Made by a program: the position numbers and the translations under genes. A stretch of 64,000 nucleotides of DNA, from assembly GCA_020438865.1 (NCBI GenBank), contig JAGQTU010000003.1, positions 124,001 to 188,000 on the forward strand, read 5' to 3'. This stretch comes from Mycobacterium sp. (GTDB lineage: Bacteria; Actinomycetota; Actinomycetes; Mycobacteriales; Mycobacteriaceae). The notes beneath the pieces were generated by a model. That model was not told the DNA's origin. It did not search any database and saw only the letters and a list, made by a program, of their open reading frames with translations. The stretch's first letter is position 1. Every line of letters starts with the position of its first letter. Below, one piece after another: positions 37,801 to 44,502 of the stretch.

Positions 37801-38039
37801 GGTCGCACTACCTCGGCACACCGCCGGACCGCGAGGTCGCCGACAGTGCCCTCAACCGTGCCAGCCGCTATCTCAACGAGCTCAGCACACCGCCCGACGA
37901 TGACGCACACCGTGAAGCCGCCGCGCTCATCGCGCGCCGCGACACCCTCGCCGCCTCCTACGCCCGACTGGCCGCACCACTGCACTTTCGCGACGCCAGC
38001 CGCCATGGACCGCAACGCGACACCGGCCTGAGCCTCTAA
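31875..38039 (+). CDS. Giant N6-methylase/SNF2-helicase fusion (DarB-like)
   Basis: About 2054 residues from TTG 31875, or about 2285 if the better ATG at 31182 (GGAAGG upstream, DLFSLLEEG N-terminus) is used. Order: methylase with VLEPGCGSGTFIGHAP (near 158) and GNVPFG (near 220, in place of the usual NPPF/Y). The helicase follows, with HVVGAGKTGVM (near 897), FVDEAHHFKN (near 1053) and LEQREGRIIRQGNQ (near 1410). A helical linker and a C-terminal module (about 1800-2054) with LLIVDDADHLDADQLR and TNTKLLLVT complete it. This order matches the P1 antirestriction protein DarB, which enters the host with the DNA. Role here inferred: shielding transferred DNA from restriction. Confidence 0.85.
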   Translation: MDPATDRPTDPRRIDPGGTDLPPPAPQVDADPVDAALLSPADFVPGTEVLVPSGAKARVQANIAALKVVTGLRETARAATRDEQTVLAAWSGWGAVPEVFDKRNDRFTAERAALAELLSRDEYQRAEASILNAHYTDPAVAAVMWEALLQAGFTGGRVLEPGCGSGTFIGHAPASAVMVGVEVDPITAGIAAALYPSAQIRNEGFEQTRVPEGSFAATIGNVPFGRYVVHDPAYNPTGQHSIHNAFILKSLALTAPGGVVAVLTSRWTLDAVSDKARVEMAQRADLITALRLPSQAFSRVAGTEAVTDLLILRRRTEPRAAEDKPVWLQSTPMEIGEERLDINAYFQAHPGNVLGQIAMGHGLYGSANLVVAGRSGTELAEQMRELLEPIIAAAVADGRGLTATPETLTTVSERSFDPGLLTPADHGEQTPLYTLRYNAEQRRFEEWTGHTWESRRVPRSREAETRQLIDLRDAANTLITAQRDGRSVAERHQIRGHLNYLYDRYVRVHGPLNRFTWVIPADITQDVHDRKVAELESKWRQQEGEPGRPYTGEVPPQLAEEWDTKAWQQRDPHKRRAHLDAFKDDPGWAVVSALEIFDEATGEARKAAIFSTDLLSAPVDVSRAGSPAEALAISLHRSQHVDIPLIAELLDTDTDSARAQLNGLVYPSLEDPAELIPATRALSGNVRVKLAQAIEAAREEPLIYNDYITALKAVVPADRNAEEIKARPGAPWIPADVVAQFARETFGTQSVSAEHLAGRWVVEVTSWMRRGRLLTETWGMEGKGLDAVSLLEALCNSRSVVVNHEDGTLNTEATFAAQAKCAKIGEEFQRWVFADEERRNRLVAEYNQRFRSLVAPRHDGQHLPLPGLSEKITPHPYQRDAIARILAEPTTLIDHVVGAGKTGVMVVAAYQLRRLGLVRQPWVVVPNHICEQAGREALGWLPDAKILLGQTNTDADGRRRLIAQSAASDWDMVIVPQSMFKLIGVSEATKANYIEEQLHALRAQMETAQTPRSKKRIELAIKNAKKRLDQKLSQANKDTGLTWEASGADYLFVDEAHHFKNLQRLCNIEELSYTQSSERAEDLALKLEVLRQRRRDEAAIAGIRGDEYVERVATFATGTPIANSLGELWVMQRYLRPDLLEAAGVAELGDWGAAFTATHSTVEVNSTGTKLRPVTRVGKYTNVPDLLAISSVFTDVVTRDQVPTTLPALRGGRRQVISLQADTEVRDFIADLGWRMDNLDAREPARDNALKIATDGRNVSLDPRLAHMGAPQNSRAAAVADQIMRIHTEAADRVYTDLETGQPLAERGPLQIVFCDRGTPSKDPDQFTIYAAIKDELIDRGIPADKIRFVHEARKPSEMKALFTACNRGDVSVIIGSTEKMGTGANLQRRALALHHVDVPWRPADLEQREGRIIRQGNQNREIEILTYVTEGTYDTVMWQKVQAKALFIEQVRRGDTVDAEVESLDGGDIGTAAAETKAVATGDPRYLRQVELEDEVKRLVALERAYHESIRRRDWIVSGHERSIPRRRAQLAELEPIAQQVSAMTAQGHAPDIAVGVTPFPDAASAAKAFAAACRQAWDDARNRASSQFEPMGASIGGLDLVATRDHINGCLLVRLAVPSRLAEISREDLMGATDEAGGAKARGLMRRVENIWAQLPRHYDSLRLDLDRDQSEYDDLVAHPPEPFEHTATLTDRQAELASLTLELKLAAQSPEALARAAAAEERMAQRGRKPGWSLLHNPTPYLVDQHGFPDAAAMREAVKAAERAALRESLGPDAIVGYPLPGELHRMRTELEIIELAGGRSPATVYDGPRESDLYYGNSMMRMSDQVQAAVTRIIDSDMSVQPLRVHERWEVIPAERHAIMDALAKTVWRNDLKLLTIPASPTAALLARSARYCRKQASAAEAIANFDSGQWKLPPGTLLIVDDADHLDADQLRWFTRTATATNTKLLLVTDEAAAPGVSRPLTAALAEALSWSHYLGTPPDREVADSALNRASRYLNELSTPPDDDAHREAAALIARRDTLAASYARLAAPLHFRDASRHGPQRDTGLSL

Positions 38040-38079
38040 GCGACTCCCGGAGTCAGCCGCAACGAACAGGAGAATCCCC

Positions 38080-39279
38080 GTGACCCAACTCGAAGATGAC
38101 TTCTTACGCCGCCTCGACCAAGAGCCTCTTGACGCCAACCGGCTGGCAGACCGCTACCAAAACCTGCGGGCACGCGAGGAGTTGCTGAACAGCCAGCACC
38201 ACCGGCTGCGGGCGACTGTCGAGCGCGGCACCGCGGCCAGCGAGCTCAAAACGCTTGCCGAAGCGATGCACACCGAATACCAAGCATTTCTGAGCGCATT
38301 CAGCTGGCAAGAGCGCGGGGAAATCAACCGATTCCCTGCGGGCTATCCCACCCCGTGGCGTCTGGCGCAACTACACAGCGATAGAGGGGATCTAGAAGCC
38401 GCCGGCGGCCGCAGCCCAGCAGCGGTGTACCGCGAAGCACCAGAGGCGGCACTTGACGGACTATCACCGCCCGCCCGCCAGGTCGTCAACGCCCTCATCG
38501 ACAGCGACATGTCGGTCCAGCCACTGCGAATCCTCGATGACCCCCACGGGTACGACCTCCTCGGCTCGCGCAGCATCGAAGGACCCTTCGACGCAGCCGA
38601 AACACCCCCCGATCCCTACCTCACCCAGGCAGCGCGCCGCATCAGTCGGGAGGGCCGCCAGGTGCTGCGGGCAGTCGCCCTGGCCGCCCATTACAGCGGC
38701 TCGCGCGTGCTCGCCGTCCCTGCGACCAACGCAGCGCACTCTGCGGCCCACAACCAGCGCTACGCCCACCACGTCGCCGACGATCCACGCACCGCTGTCG
38801 CCAGACTCACTAACGGACAATGGAAACCGCCCCCGGGAGCACTCATCGTCGTCGACGACGCCGACGAACTGGCCTCCGACGACGTGCGGCAGCTCTCCCG
38901 CCTAGCCGGCCGCACCAACACCAAACTTGTTCTCGTGACAGCCGATCGCGCCGGCCTGGGGACCGCCGCCGACACCCGCAACCGCGAATCACGCGAAAGC
39001 GCGGACGCACTGCAACACCAGCTGCCCTGGAGCCAGCACCTCGGCGAACCCCGCGACTACCAGCTCTGCGCGACCGCCGCCGACAACCCCGGGCGACTTC
39101 AGCGCTACCTGTCCAACCTCGATCTCATCCCTGACGACATCGCCCACCGACAGGCCGCAACGCTGCTCCAAAGCCACCAACAGATCCTCGCCGCCTACAC
39201 CACCCTGGCCGCGCCCCCCAAAGCGGTACAAGCCAGTCGCGAACTGGAGGACAACCGCCAGCACGGGCTCTGCATCTAA
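38080..39279 (+). CDS. Stand-alone protein carrying the shared C-terminal module
   Basis: 399 residues from GTG 38080, with CAGGAGAAT upstream. The first 110 residues form a coiled N-terminus (LRRLDQEPLDANRLADRYQN). The rest matches the ends of the giant helicase and of TraA: AGGRSPAAVYREAP, VNALIDSDMSVQPLRI, NGQWKPPPGALIVVDDADEL and RTNTKLVLVT. The module looks like a nucleotide-binding or helicase-type fold with a Walker B-like DDAD, but I see no Walker A lysine loop, so it probably does not hydrolyse ATP alone. It lies 40 bases after the giant gene. Function unknown; a partner or secretion-signal role is considered in the findings. Confidence 0.75.
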   Translation: MTQLEDDFLRRLDQEPLDANRLADRYQNLRAREELLNSQHHRLRATVERGTAASELKTLAEAMHTEYQAFLSAFSWQERGEINRFPAGYPTPWRLAQLHSDRGDLEAAGGRSPAAVYREAPEAALDGLSPPARQVVNALIDSDMSVQPLRILDDPHGYDLLGSRSIEGPFDAAETPPDPYLTQAARRISREGRQVLRAVALAAHYSGSRVLAVPATNAAHSAAHNQRYAHHVADDPRTAVARLTNGQWKPPPGALIVVDDADELASDDVRQLSRLAGRTNTKLVLVTADRAGLGTAADTRNRESRESADALQHQLPWSQHLGEPRDYQLCATAADNPGRLQRYLSNLDLIPDDIAHRQAATLLQSHQQILAAYTTLAAPPKAVQASRELEDNRQHGLCI

Positions 39280-39494
39280 AGGACCCACGCAGACCCCAGT
39301 AGGCGCCGATTCTCAGGCCCCGAGTCTGATCACCACCGACCCGGCGCTTATCCAGCCCCGCGCGCCGACACGCCGTCCAACGTGCACCTCCACGGAAATG
39401 CCCGATCGGAGCGGTACGGTTTTGCCACCCAGGGGGCACAGGGGGGACCGGCAAAGCCCCGACAAACACCTAAAGAACGAGAGGTGCATTCACC

Positions 39495-40331
39495 GTGCCC
39501 AGAACTGTCAACACAAACCTCGTCATGACCTTCAATGTCATGCAAGGCGGTGGAGCCCGCCGCCCCCGAATCATCGACCAGATCGCGCAAAGCAACGCGA
39601 CGATCGTCGGGCTGACCGAAATCCGCTGCAACAACCTCGATAGGTGGATCGACGGCCTGACCCGGCTCGGCTACACCCACATCGAGCACTCCTGCCCCGA
39701 AGCCGCCGGGCACGACAAAACCCACAGCGTGCTGATCGCTTCGCGTGTGCCCGTGCAAAGGGTCCCGTTGGAAGCCGTGGAAGACCCCGCTCGGTGGGTG
39801 GCCGTCTACGCCCCCAGCCTCGACGTTGACGTGCTGTGCGTCCACATCCCCGGCACCCCCGACGACAAAGTGCGGCCGGGCACCCATTCGCTGCTGGGCG
39901 TCGAACGCAAGCAGATGATGTGGGAGGCAGTCATCGGGTACGTCCGGCCGCGAAAAGACAAGCGGCTGATCGTCATGGGGGATTTCAACACCGGCCGCAA
40001 CGACATCGACAAGACCCCGGACGGCACGCCGTACAAGTGCGCCGAATTCATCGACCAACTCGACGCACTGGGACTGGTCGACACATTCCGCGCGCTGCAC
40101 CCCACCAAGCGTGAGTACACCTGGTACTCCCGCTCCAAGCGCAGCGGACGTGAACTCAACGGCTTCCGCCTGGACCACATCTTTGTGTCCACCGCGTTGA
40201 GCTACGGCATCGTCGCCACTGACCACGTCCACCACGTCCGCGGCCTTGTCGCCAAGGGGGGACTGTCCGATCACGCCATGGTAATGGCTGAACTGGACCT
40301 CACCGTCATGGCGCTCGATCTGATCGCGTAA
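39495..40331 (+). CDS. Endonuclease/exonuclease/phosphatase-family enzyme
   Basis: 278 residues from GTG 39495. The catalytic set of the EEP fold is present: MTFNVMQGG, VGLTEIRCNN (metal-binding Glu), VLCVHIPGTPDD (His), IVMGDFNTGRNDID (Asp-Asn), YTWYSRSKRS then FRLDHIFVS (Asp-His), and LSDHAMVMAEL (final Asp-His). It is closest in layout to exodeoxyribonuclease III-like nucleases. It has no signal peptide, so it acts in the cytoplasm, probably on DNA. It lies between the transfer genes and the convergent defence operon; which one it serves is unclear. Confidence 0.85.
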   Translation: MPRTVNTNLVMTFNVMQGGGARRPRIIDQIAQSNATIVGLTEIRCNNLDRWIDGLTRLGYTHIEHSCPEAAGHDKTHSVLIASRVPVQRVPLEAVEDPARWVAVYAPSLDVDVLCVHIPGTPDDKVRPGTHSLLGVERKQMMWEAVIGYVRPRKDKRLIVMGDFNTGRNDIDKTPDGTPYKCAEFIDQLDALGLVDTFRALHPTKREYTWYSRSKRSGRELNGFRLDHIFVSTALSYGIVATDHVHHVRGLVAKGGLSDHAMVMAELDLTVMALDLIA

Positions 40332-40395
40332 GCCGCGACGACCACGGAGAGCCGCATGCCCTGGTGCCAGGATGTGCGCCCCGTGGGCGGGGCGA

Positions 40396-43300
40396 CTAGC
40401 GGTTGGGGTGGCGCGGACCCGCACCAGCGGGAGGATCGGCTAGCGATCTCCAACCGGTGCCCCCGTTCGCGATCGCCTTCGCCATTCGGTCGTAGGCCTC
40501 GAGGACAAGGCGTTTGGTGCGGTAGTCGCCGAAGTCGCGTTCCTCGTACTTGCGGACGACACTGAACGAATCCAGGACGTGTTCTGCCTCAACCCGATTT
40601 AGTCCGTACACGTGGAGGAATCCCGCGTCGAGGTCGGCGCGTAGCAGAGCTCGCCGTTCAGGGTCCCAGCGGAAGGGTGGCCCGCTGTCGCCGAGATCTT
40701 GGGCGTAGGGCCGGAGCCGCCAGGAGGTGTAGGACAGCTCGAGAACAACGGGGATTACCCAGTCCGCTAGCGTCGAGTTGGGCTGCCAGGGTGCATCCCG
40801 AATAAAGAAATCCGGCGCCGGACTGACTAACTGCTTAACGAGAAAGTACTGCATATTGCTGCCCGAAATCTTCTGGCGTGCAACATAATCAAAGACGATC
40901 GACGACATCGTCGCTAAGAGCAACGGCGCTTGTCTGGAATCTTTGGTGAACCAGAGCAAACAACTGTCGCCGGCGGCCGCAAGTGGAAACACGAAAGGCA
41001 CAAAGGTTCTTTCGTTGCCAGAGTTCGTTATTTTCCGCCAACCGTGAAGACAGCGAAAACCTGATCTCGCCTGGAGAGCGGCTTGTACGTCGGACCGTTC
41101 AACCCAGTAGCGCGCGAGGACTTCCAGGTCCGGGTCGTCGTGTTCCTTGGCTGAGAGACGAGGTAGCGCGCCGACATTCAGTTGGGCTTGGGTGGCGCCA
41201 CGGTAGGTGGAGAAGCGGTGGTCGAAGATGTTGACCATCTTCGCTTCGTAGAGCGGCATGTATTCAGTGTGGCCATCAGTATAGGACCAGCCGTTGAAGT
41301 GATCGTCAGTGAGGTCACTGGGCTGGTGAAACCGGTTCGCATCCGACGCCATGTTGAATAAGCCTTGGTTGAAAGACAGGCACCAGGGATTGCCTTCGGG
41401 ATCGTCGTCTCGAATGAGAACGGGATGTCGGTTGTAGATGCCAAGGGTGATGTCAGCGTCGGTTCGGGTGCGGAACATTGGCAAAGTTCCGGTGTTGGGA
41501 TTCATCTTTAGGACTTCGTCGGCGCCGAGGGCAAAGCGTCGTGCGGGCAGGTCGGCGATGTGCCGGGTGAGGAATGCGAACCGGGTCTTGTCGATGCGCC
41601 GCCCGGGACCAGTCATGACTGTAACGGCGAAGCGCATCCGATGATCGACATCAGCGAAAATCTTGGCTTCGTTCTCGAAATCGTAGAAGGCACAGAGCCG
41701 TCTGCCTCCTAGCGTGTCGGAGAAGAAGACGGAGGTCGTTTTGTCAGTGGCGAGACCAGTGGGTGTGATAATGCCGGCGATTCCGCGGGGGTTGACTATG
41801 CTTCGCGCAGTTTCCGCAAAAATACTGTAGGTGTTGATTTTTCCGGTTGCGGTGAGGGGATAGCGGCCGCCGCGGACCAAGTGCGTTACAGCTTCGGCGT
41901 CCCGTGCTGCCGCGAGGTATCTCCTGTGGAGGGGAGGATCGTCGTTGGCTAGGCCGTCTATGAGCTTCTTGCGAATCGCCGCGTTCGTCGCTCCCGCAAT
42001 ATCAGGTCGTCCGAGGTTGGCGAAGAACTGCTTGTCCTCTAGCTGAAGCGTCTCCCAGGGCGGATTTGAAGCGACCGCGTCGAAGCCGCCGCTCCAGCCG
42101 GTGACGGGGTCATCGGTAGCGCTGCCGGCGGTGAAGATGCCGGGAAACTCTAAGTGCCAGTGGAAGAATCGGTAGCGGCGCGCGTATTCCTTGATGACGG
42201 TGATGACCTGGTCGGGGACAGTGTGCGGGTTCTCGGCCAGTGCGGTGAGGGTGGCGTGGGTGATACCCAGGCCGGTGGCGTTCAGGCCGAGTTTGCGTTG
42301 GACGAAGGCGGCGCACCAGGCGTCGGCGAGCAGCTTTTGGGCGTTGAGTTCGGGGTCGTTGTCGATGCGCCGCCAGGCGTCGGCGCGGGCGCGTAGTTGG
42401 TCCAGGGTGGCGGTGGGATAGGCGTCAGCGGCCTGGGCGGCGTGGTGGATTTCGGTGGTGGAGACATCGAGGTTGTCGGGTCCGAAGTCCAGGGTGAGTT
42501 GGTCGGCGGCGAGCCGTTCGGCTTTGTTGCGGGCTTTGAGTTTGGCGGTCCAGTCCTTGCCGTCGTCGCCGAGGACGGCGAATGCCGTGTCAGGGATGTT
42601 CTGCTTAAGGAGGGCGGGGGTGGTGCCGAGCAGGGAGTTGCCTGCGCGGAAGTGGGCGTCGAGGAAGGGCAGGGGCCGGTTGGCGTCGAACGCTTCCAGC
42701 CAAAGGGCGGCTTTGGTGATCTCCAAGGCGAGGTCATTGAGGTCCACGCCGTAGATGCAGTGCTGGATGACCTCGGCGGTGGCGGCCCGGACGGCGGCCG
42801 GGGCGGGTTCTGTATCGCCGGTGCGGATTTCGGCCAGTGCGCTGCCCAGGCGGCGTGCGGCGGCGACGACGAAGTGGCCGCTCCCGACGGCCGGATCGAC
42901 GGTGCGGATGGCGAGTAAGGCTGTCTCCCTTTGATTTTGGTCACCGGCGCTGAGCGCTTCGTCGATAAGCGGGTCAAGTGTTTCGGCGAGGACGACGTCG
43001 ATGAGTTCGGAGGGGGTGTAGTAGGACCCGCTGGTTTTGCGGTCGTTTCCGGAAGCGGTGGTGATGGTGAAGCTGTGGTCGGCGGGGTCGTAGCGGGGCG
43101 TGTAGGCGAGAAGTCCTTCGTACATGCCACCGAACTCTTCGCTGTCGAGGTTGCGGTAGTCGACCGGGCGGCGGTTTCCAGTGCGGGGATCGTTGATTTG
43201 AGACAGGGCGGCGATGGCGGCGAGGAAGGCGTGGTTGGGCAGGCGGGCATCGGCGAGGATGCCGAGGAAGTCTCGGGCGAACAGTTGCGCACCGAGGGCG

Positions 43301-44502
43301 GGGATGGCTAGGGCGGCCAGGCCGTCGTCGGCGAGGGCGTCGGTGACGATGAGGTGGGCGTCCCAGAGGTCGGTGTGCCGGCCGCCGGCATGGTGGGTGG
43401 CCAGTTGGCGCAGTCGCGCGGTGGAGAAGTAGTCGGCGTAGCGTTGCCGCGCCGCGGGGGTGGTGTTGTCGGGGTGCAGCAGGCCGCGGTCTTCAGTGAC
43501 GAACAGGATGATCAGCCGGTAGGCGATGCGTAGCAGGGCGCGGTGCAGGTCGCGGTCGGCGTCGTGCGCGGCGGCGAGGTGGTCGCGCAGCTCGGTGTTG
43601 GCGGGGTCGCGCAGAAAGCCGTTGCCGAGGTGGACCAGCGCGGTGGCGATGCCGTCTTGCAGGTTGAGGCGTGCTCGGGCGCCGGTGTCGATGGCGTGTA
43701 GGCGCCATCGTTCCAGCCAGCACAGGGCGATGCGCGCTTCGGGTCGTTCGGCTTCTTCCTCGCTGTCATCGGTTTCGCTGTCGGCGGCCTGCTTGGCGGC
43801 GGCGGCGTTGAGTTGTGGGGTGAACCGGCTGGCGTGGGCGGTGAGGAAGAGCAGCCGGAAGTCGGCGTAGAGCTGGTTGGTGAAGATGTCGTCGAGGTCG
43901 AATTCCACATAGGACTGCCGCGTCAGCGCTGAGGCGTCGCGCAGCACCCGTAGGTGGCGGCCGTTGGACAGGATCGCCCACAGGGCGCGGCTTTCGCGGT
44001 TGAGGTAGTCCTGCAGCATGGATTGCGGCGCCCGGGCGGTGACGGTGGCGGTCTTGGTGTCCAGGCTCACTCCGGCGCCGAGGAGGTGCAGGGGCACCCA
44101 GGCGGTGGGGTTGGCGGCGTCGGGGTAGGACCAGCGGTGCGAGATGGGAAAACGCAGGGCGGTGGTGTCGCCGAGGCCGGGATCTACTTCCAGGCCCGCG
44201 TGCACGGCCTCAACCCGGCCCCAGCCCAGCTCGTAGAGCATAGGTAGCAGCCATTTGTCGCGGGTGACGGCGATGGCGGGGTCGCCGGCGGGCAGCTTGT
44301 CGAGGGCTTTGCGCCATTCGCGGTGCGCGGCCAGCAGGGTGTCCCAGGCGCGGGCGACGGCGGCGTTGAGGGTGGTTCCCGGTGGCAGCTGATAGTCGTT
44401 GGCGGTTTGGCCGGGCATGCGCAATTCCGCGGCGGCGGCCAACGCATCGCCGGTCAAGACCGCCCCGACGGCGCGCACGAACCGGAATGCGGAGCCGCTC
44501 AC
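40396..44502 (-). CDS. N6-adenine DNA methyltransferase (PglX/DrmMI-like)
   Basis: 1368 residues from GTG 44502, whose GTGA overlaps the SNF2 helicase stop. A long N-terminal region includes ESRALWAILSNGRHLRVLRD and a helical domain. The methylase core has GSYYTPSELIDVVLAETLD, motif I VDPAVGSGHFVVAAARRLG near 537, YGVDLNDLALEITKAALWLE, and motif IV VASNPPWETL near 812. The C-terminal third is a target-recognition-type region. Size and order fit the large methylases PglX, BrxX and DrmMI, which mark host DNA in BREX and DISARM. The upstream extension to 44784 is arginine-rich and lies in the helicase gene, so it is rejected. Confidence 0.9.
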   Translation of the reverse strand: MSGSAFRFVRAVGAVLTGDALAAAAELRMPGQTANDYQLPPGTTLNAAVARAWDTLLAAHREWRKALDKLPAGDPAIAVTRDKWLLPMLYELGWGRVEAVHAGLEVDPGLGDTTALRFPISHRWSYPDAANPTAWVPLHLLGAGVSLDTKTATVTARAPQSMLQDYLNRESRALWAILSNGRHLRVLRDASALTRQSYVEFDLDDIFTNQLYADFRLLFLTAHASRFTPQLNAAAAKQAADSETDDSEEEAERPEARIALCWLERWRLHAIDTGARARLNLQDGIATALVHLGNGFLRDPANTELRDHLAAAHDADRDLHRALLRIAYRLIILFVTEDRGLLHPDNTTPAARQRYADYFSTARLRQLATHHAGGRHTDLWDAHLIVTDALADDGLAALAIPALGAQLFARDFLGILADARLPNHAFLAAIAALSQINDPRTGNRRPVDYRNLDSEEFGGMYEGLLAYTPRYDPADHSFTITTASGNDRKTSGSYYTPSELIDVVLAETLDPLIDEALSAGDQNQRETALLAIRTVDPAVGSGHFVVAAARRLGSALAEIRTGDTEPAPAAVRAATAEVIQHCIYGVDLNDLALEITKAALWLEAFDANRPLPFLDAHFRAGNSLLGTTPALLKQNIPDTAFAVLGDDGKDWTAKLKARNKAERLAADQLTLDFGPDNLDVSTTEIHHAAQAADAYPTATLDQLRARADAWRRIDNDPELNAQKLLADAWCAAFVQRKLGLNATGLGITHATLTALAENPHTVPDQVITVIKEYARRYRFFHWHLEFPGIFTAGSATDDPVTGWSGGFDAVASNPPWETLQLEDKQFFANLGRPDIAGATNAAIRKKLIDGLANDDPPLHRRYLAAARDAEAVTHLVRGGRYPLTATGKINTYSIFAETARSIVNPRGIAGIITPTGLATDKTTSVFFSDTLGGRRLCAFYDFENEAKIFADVDHRMRFAVTVMTGPGRRIDKTRFAFLTRHIADLPARRFALGADEVLKMNPNTGTLPMFRTRTDADITLGIYNRHPVLIRDDDPEGNPWCLSFNQGLFNMASDANRFHQPSDLTDDHFNGWSYTDGHTEYMPLYEAKMVNIFDHRFSTYRGATQAQLNVGALPRLSAKEHDDPDLEVLARYWVERSDVQAALQARSGFRCLHGWRKITNSGNERTFVPFVFPLAAAGDSCLLWFTKDSRQAPLLLATMSSIVFDYVARQKISGSNMQYFLVKQLVSPAPDFFIRDAPWQPNSTLADWVIPVVLELSYTSWRLRPYAQDLGDSGPPFRWDPERRALLRADLDAGFLHVYGLNRVEAEHVLDSFSVVRKYEERDFGDYRTKRLVLEAYDRMAKAIANGGTGWRSLADPPAGAGPRHPNR

